DNA of 64,000 bases from Pseudoscleropodium purum (Eukaryota; Streptophyta; Bryopsida; Hypnales; Brachytheciaceae): NCBI GenBank assembly GCA_963969395.1, contig OZ017803.1, positions 18,290,001 to 18,354,000 of the forward strand, written 5' to 3'. The translations under genes and the position numbers were made by a program. The notes under the pieces are model-generated. The model did no database searches. It saw nothing but the letters and a program-made list of their open reading frames with translations, and was not told the DNA's origin. This document shows, one piece after another, positions 60,362 to 64,000 of this stretch (positions are counted from its first letter, which is position 1; the number at the start of each line of letters is the position of its first letter).

Positions 60362-60730
60362 ATGGACCCAAGTGTTAGAGATGTATTCAAAACTATGAAG
60401 TTAGCAGGACCTTTGAACTATACTATGTAGAACTACAAAGTCAAGATGATCCTAATGCAAGAGGGACTATGGCAATTCATCAAACTTGCAGAGGGTGATT
60501 GGTTCTTCATTGATACAAAATCTCATTGACAAAACCAAACCAGTCTTCCAACGTTCCGACAATTCAACCAACACATCCAATACCTACTACAAATGTGGAA
60601 AACCAAGCTATTTTGCCCAGGATTGTGCATGAGTTATAGTTGAGGAACGAATTAAGGCCATACAAGCTCAACTGCAAAATGTACAACATACAAGACTTCA
60701 ACAACAAGTTCACCTTATCGAGATCAACAA
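60362..60730 (+). pseudogene. Ty1-copia-type gag fragment, degenerate
   Basis: Gag of LTR retrotransposons forms the virus-like particle. Starting at an ATG at 60362 one frame reads like the copia gag N-terminus (FKTMKLAGPLNYT, then NYKVKMILMQEGLWQF). It is broken by TAG where copia proteins have Trp, and ends at TGA near 60530. In another frame at 60585-60629 there is a damaged CCHC zinc knuckle (YYKCGKPSYFAQDCA: first Cys is Tyr, and His is Tyr), then a stop, then a Gln-rich helix (QAQLQNVQHTRLQQQ). At least one frameshift and several stops show that the copy is dead. No LTR, protease, integrase or reverse transcriptase was recognised downstream. Confidence 0.7.
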
Positions 60731-61422
60731 CAAAGGACAACTTCAAACTTGATCCAGATCCATTAGATATACAAGACTGCATCAAAGCCTTCAACAAAGA
60801 TCCCAATGACTACTGAAAACATCAACATTTGCCTAATAGCTAGTTTAGCCCTTGTCTTAGTTGTACTCTTGAATGAACAATCTGGTCTTTTGGCATGTGG
60901 TGATGAAGAAGGAGAAGTACCATCTTCTAAGCATACTTGAGAGTTCCCTAGAGAAATAAACAACAACAATGTTTATATTTTATAATAATTTAGTATAAAC
61001 TTTACATAATTTATCAATTCTATAGGTGTACGTATTTAAACTCAATTCAATTTGAAGCGCAAGAGGTGTTGTACAAGATCATATATGATTCTTCTATTAG
61101 CTTTGATCACTGCTCTCTAATCTGTTTACAATTTAAGGTTTAGAGTGTTAAGTGAAGATTTGCTTTCATGTGCTTGTAGGTTTGGATTGTTGTTATTTAG
61201 ATCTTAACTTTCATAGTATAGTAGCTTCCATTCATCTAGAAGAATGCAATTCTCAGTTAGCACTATGTAATGTAAGTAACATCAAATATTAACAAGGAAA
61301 AATAGGATAGGCTCTAGAAATTGATTACATTTCTTAACATCAAAGAACCACAATCATCGATAGTAATTTCAATATATATAGGTTTATGGAACATTCACCT
61401 GAGCATTTACATTGTACAACAA

Positions 61423-61599
61423 CTAAAGTGAAGGAGCAGAAGCATTCCAACACGCTTGAGCCTTGTCACAAGGACATTTCTAAAAGAAGTGAGCACAACA
61501 AGCCTTCTCAACCTTTTTCTTTGCAACCTGTGCAATTGATGTTGCACACATAGTCTTCATGACAACATTGTCCCCCAAATCCTTGCCACAAGGCTCCAT
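61423..61599 (-). pseudogene. Small cysteine-rich protein frame with one in-frame stop
   Basis: A minus-strand frame of 58 codons runs from ATG at 61599 to TAG at 61423, with a single TAG at codon 40 (61482-61480). Cysteines fall at 4, 18, 34, 35, 42, 44 and 50. The C-terminal half reads VEKACCAHFF, stop, KCPCDKAQACWN. Its composition (Lys, Ala, Cys) is quite unlike the AT-rich surroundings, so this looks like a once-coding peptide now disabled, or a fragment of a zinc-binding transposon protein. No signal peptide is evident. The family is unknown. Confidence 0.4.
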
Positions 61600-61964
61600 T
61601 TTCCACAGAGGTTACTACAATAAAGGAAATATAGAGAAGTGATAGAGAAAATCCAATGACAGGCTTGGCAAAACCTATAGGCAAAATTACACCTTCTATT
61701 GGTGAACTCTAGTTGCATTCTAAAAGGTACATGGCAAAATCAAGAACAAAATCAAAGCACGTAGTGGCAAAGCACAAATCAAGCACAGAAGAAACAATGG
61801 CGAAAAGATGTGTAAGTACAGAGCTAGTGAAAGAATTTAAGGAATAGGAGTGGCAATAATGGGATAAGGAGGTGGCGATGAAACCCTTGTCCTAAAGTGG
61901 CACTTTTGCCACTTTGGTGCCTATCAACCACCCTGGGATGTAGACATGGCAAAAATGCCCCTTG

Positions 61965-62265
61965 TTTTCATTAGAAGAGATTCAAAGGGGCTAAAGGGTT
62001 GTTTTAGGCCTATTCCCCTAATGTTGCTCTCTTGGCAGATTGTGAACAGTCCTTGTCAAATTTTGTTTTTTTGAAAATAAAAAAAAATGCAAAATGCAAA
62101 ATGCAAAAAAAAAAAAAAAAAGTTTTGAATTTTTTCTTGAGTTTTTTTTGGTGACATGGCAATTGCCATGCCACATCATGCAGTAGCTGCAAGGCTGTTC
62201 CCTTGACGTTGGCAATCCAGGGAACTCATACCGTCCAAGAGGGCTGAAAATCTTCTAATGTTTTC
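61965..62265 (+). repeat. Dispersed repeat family F, copy 2, with an AAAATGC microsatellite
   Basis: It matches 52450-52745 in block order (CATTAGAAGA.., GGGGCTAAAGGG, later ACATGGCAATTGCCATGCCACAT, CTGCAAGGC, GGGAACTCATA, CTTCTAATG). At 62085-62120 three TGCAAAA units are followed by a run of about 17 A. Two overlapping minus-strand open frames here are products of the A/T tracts. Confidence 0.6.
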
Positions 62266-62795
62266 TTAAAAATCTATATTAATTTTGTTAGGCCAAAAAA
62301 GGAGTGCACAATGGCACCATAGCACAAAAAAGACTTGAATACAACATGTGGACAACAACAAAACCACATTCCACCTAGCTCCTTGAATTTCATGTTTGAT
62401 AAGCTTCACTTCCTTGGAGAAGTGTAATTCTAGGGGTCTATGTCAAGTTTGGTTAGTGCTTTGTAAGAAAACAAATAAATTCACCTAGCAAAGAAATAGG
62501 TGTCCCTTCCCAATGTTTGGCAAAAAAAAAAAGATTTGGAAAACATGGGAAGGTATAGTAGGGGTTGGAAGAGCTATATTCTGAGCTAATAGGATCATTT
62601 TTTTAGACCAAGAATTGTTCCATACCATTTCCACAAGTTTGGACCACATTTAGTAGGGATTTTATTGCAACATGAACTTTAGTTGGATCAATAACCATGG
62701 AGTGCTCATTTCTAAATTTAGAATGACATTGTAAATTGATTTGCACCAAGATGTTTTGTACTATAATACACACCTAATGAAAATTCTTCACGTTT

Positions 62796-63308
62796 TTAAC
62801 CCCTAAATGTCCAAGGCCTATTTTGAGCTTCTTGGAATTTATTCTAAATTGAACAAAATGCCAACATTTTAATTAGTTGTATCAATTTTTTTTTTTAACT
62901 ATAACCTTACAAATTCAATCTAAACATATTAGAGATTTCATAGGAAAAAAAAACACAATAATATCACTTATGAAGTGAAAGATTATAATGTTTGACCATG
63001 AAGGTGTTTCATGTGCAAAAGTGATGTGAAGTCTTTCAATCCTCTTTTCACAATTCAAATCTAAAAAGTTGGTGACTAAAGAAATATGAGTATAAAGTGC
63101 CTGACCTATATAACCCCAATCAATTTATAACTTCTTAAAATCTATTCTAAAAAAATCACTATCATTTATTTTCAAGATCAAATTTTCAATGTTAAAAGTA
63201 GACTTCAAGAACAACTTTCCAAAAATAGCAACTACTAAAAAAAGGTTTGATTAAACTTCAAAGTTTTGCAAACACCAAATTTGGGTGCCTCGGGCATTTA
63301 GGGATTAA
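62796..63308 (+). mobile_element. TTAA-flanked TIR element (piggyBac-like non-autonomous), copy D
   Basis: The left end is TTAACCCCTAAATGTCCAAG. The right end, inverted, is TTAATCCCTAAATGCCCGAG, so 17 of the first 20 positions match, and GC follows in both. TTAA is intact at both boundaries. The 513-bp interior matches copy B on either side of the MITE insertion point and supplies the corresponding uninterrupted site (AACTTCTTAAAATCTATT). No transposase is encoded. Confidence 0.7.
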
Positions 63309-63534
63309 AGCATATTGTGTAGTTGGAACTAAATATTGTTTACTTTTTTTCCAAAGATTCACAATAATTACAATTTTCACAAAAACAACTGAAAATTTTA
63401 GGACTCATAGAAGATATGTTGTTACTCTTTGAAAAATAAATATAATAAAAATTCCATTCTTATATAATTGAAAAATGGGAGCATACAGAGTGAAGGACTT
63501 GGAAGTTTCAAGAATTGGTCATACGCCCAAACAT

Positions 63535-63640
63535 ATCACTAACATATAACAAATTGACTAATCTAATAAGAAGAGCTGCAAACTCAGCTCAGGTGCCCCT
63601 ACCAGAGCAGCTGCGAAAGGGAAGAGTAGCTCCTAAGCAT
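63535..63640 (-). pseudogene. Duplicated, decayed 3' end of the adjacent LRR gene
   Basis: GTGCCCCTACCAGAGCAGCTGCGAAAGGGAAGAGTAGCTCC-like sequence here parallels 63817-63858 (GTGTTCCTATCTTAGGAGCTGCAAGCGGGAAGGGGAGCTCC), and both are preceded by CACTAACA..AACA...AATCTAA. On the minus strand it retains GATLP..RCSG in place of GAPLPACSS. It is therefore a tandem duplicate of the LRR gene's last codons and 3' flank, about 225 bp away. Confidence 0.6.
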
Positions 63641-63828
63641 CTGTTGAAGTGTCGATTCCAGATAGAAAATAATAATAAAACTTTGAATCTCTCAAACATT
63701 TGCATACAGTATCCAAATAAAGCATTTTCCAGTGCGATGGAATCCTCCTTTCAGTCACTAACAAGAACATATAAAAATGTGACCAATCTAACACGGAGTA
63801 CCAGGGACGACGCTCTGGTGTTCCTATC

Positions 63829-64000
63829 TTAGGAGCTGCAAGCGGGAAGGGGAGCTCCACACAGCCCTTCGTTGCCAGAGGGACCAGTGGACGAGTCATT
63901 GAACGAGGAAGCCGGGAAGCGGCTCAAGCAGCTGGGGATTTGGCCCGTGAAGCTGTTGCCGCTCACCTTCAACGTGCGCAGAGTGGACTTGCAGAGCTCC
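63829..64000 (-). CDS. 3' end of a leucine-rich-repeat protein (partial, runs off the window)
   Basis: The minus strand from the right edge is open for 56 codons and then stops (TAA, 63831-63829). It reads LRTLKVSGNSFTGQIPSCLS, then RFPASSFNDS, then GNEGLCGAPLPACSS. LxxLxVSxNxFTGxIPxxL is the plant-specific extracellular LRR consensus. ASSFN...GNxGLCGxPLPxC is the cap that ends the LRR domain in plant LRR receptor-like kinases and receptor-like proteins. Such proteins lie at the cell surface and sense ligands or assist co-receptors. Here a stop follows the cap directly with no membrane helix, so the product would be secreted or truncated, or the frame is a pseudogene. Two other frames are also open in this GC-rich DNA, but the LRR match decides. 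Confidence 0.75.
   Translation of the reverse strand, partial: ELCKSTLRTLKVSGNSFTGQIPSCLSRFPASSFNDSSTGPSGNEGLCGAPLPACSS

Noticed and set aside
63633..63899. Minus-strand 88-codon frame and two plus-strand frames at the right edge
   Set aside because: A different minus-strand frame carries the plant LRR consensus and GLCGAPLPAC cap, so these are shadows.

Overview
This window is nuclear DNA from a plant, most likely a non-angiosperm streptophyte (a bryophyte-grade or other large, AT-rich genome). The evidence is a plant-type NADPH oxidase (Rboh), a CDC123 gene and a decayed eL42 ribosomal protein gene, all split by GT-AG introns; the end of a plant-type leucine-rich-repeat gene; telobox-like AAACCCTAA motifs; and a very AT-rich background full of old degraded repeats. 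I cannot name the species from sequence alone. I see no rRNA, no convincing tRNA and no CRISPR array.

Genes sit in small GC-richer islands. (1) 15-1001: a decayed reading frame of unknown identity. (2) 20.5-23.2 kb: a truncated eL42 ribosomal-protein pseudogene (-), a short unidentified two-exon gene or remnant (-), and a complete two-exon CDC123 gene (+) that starts close to the latter, so they may share a promoter. (3) 27.2-30.1 kb: only weak, exon-like open frames and a CpG-rich patch. (4) 38-44.6 kb: the best gene here, a six-exon Rboh of 936 residues (+) with a TATA-like element. (5) 54-58.8 kb: a small arginine-rich orphan protein (+), an intronless 491-residue orphan protein (-) and a weak open frame. 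(6) 63.8-64.0 kb: the 3' end of an LRR gene (-), entering from the right edge.

The rest, roughly 50 kb, is AT-rich and made largely of repeats. The main pattern is a set of non-autonomous DNA elements that begin with TTAACCC and end with the inverse, each flanked by TTAA (7916-8799, 32035-32921, 59318-60124, 62796-63308 and more degenerate ones). This is the terminal signature of piggyBac-like elements. One copy is interrupted by a GC-rich hAT-like MITE; a second copy of that MITE at 46830-47080 has a perfect 8-bp target duplication. There is also a CACTA-like foldback element, a Ty1-copia gag fragment with stop codons, a 13-bp satellite organised in higher-order units, several tandem duplications of 66 to 300 bp, and dispersed repeats shared between distant parts of the window. 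There is no operon-like organisation: the intact genes are independent housekeeping (CDC123), redox signalling (Rboh) and lineage-specific genes.
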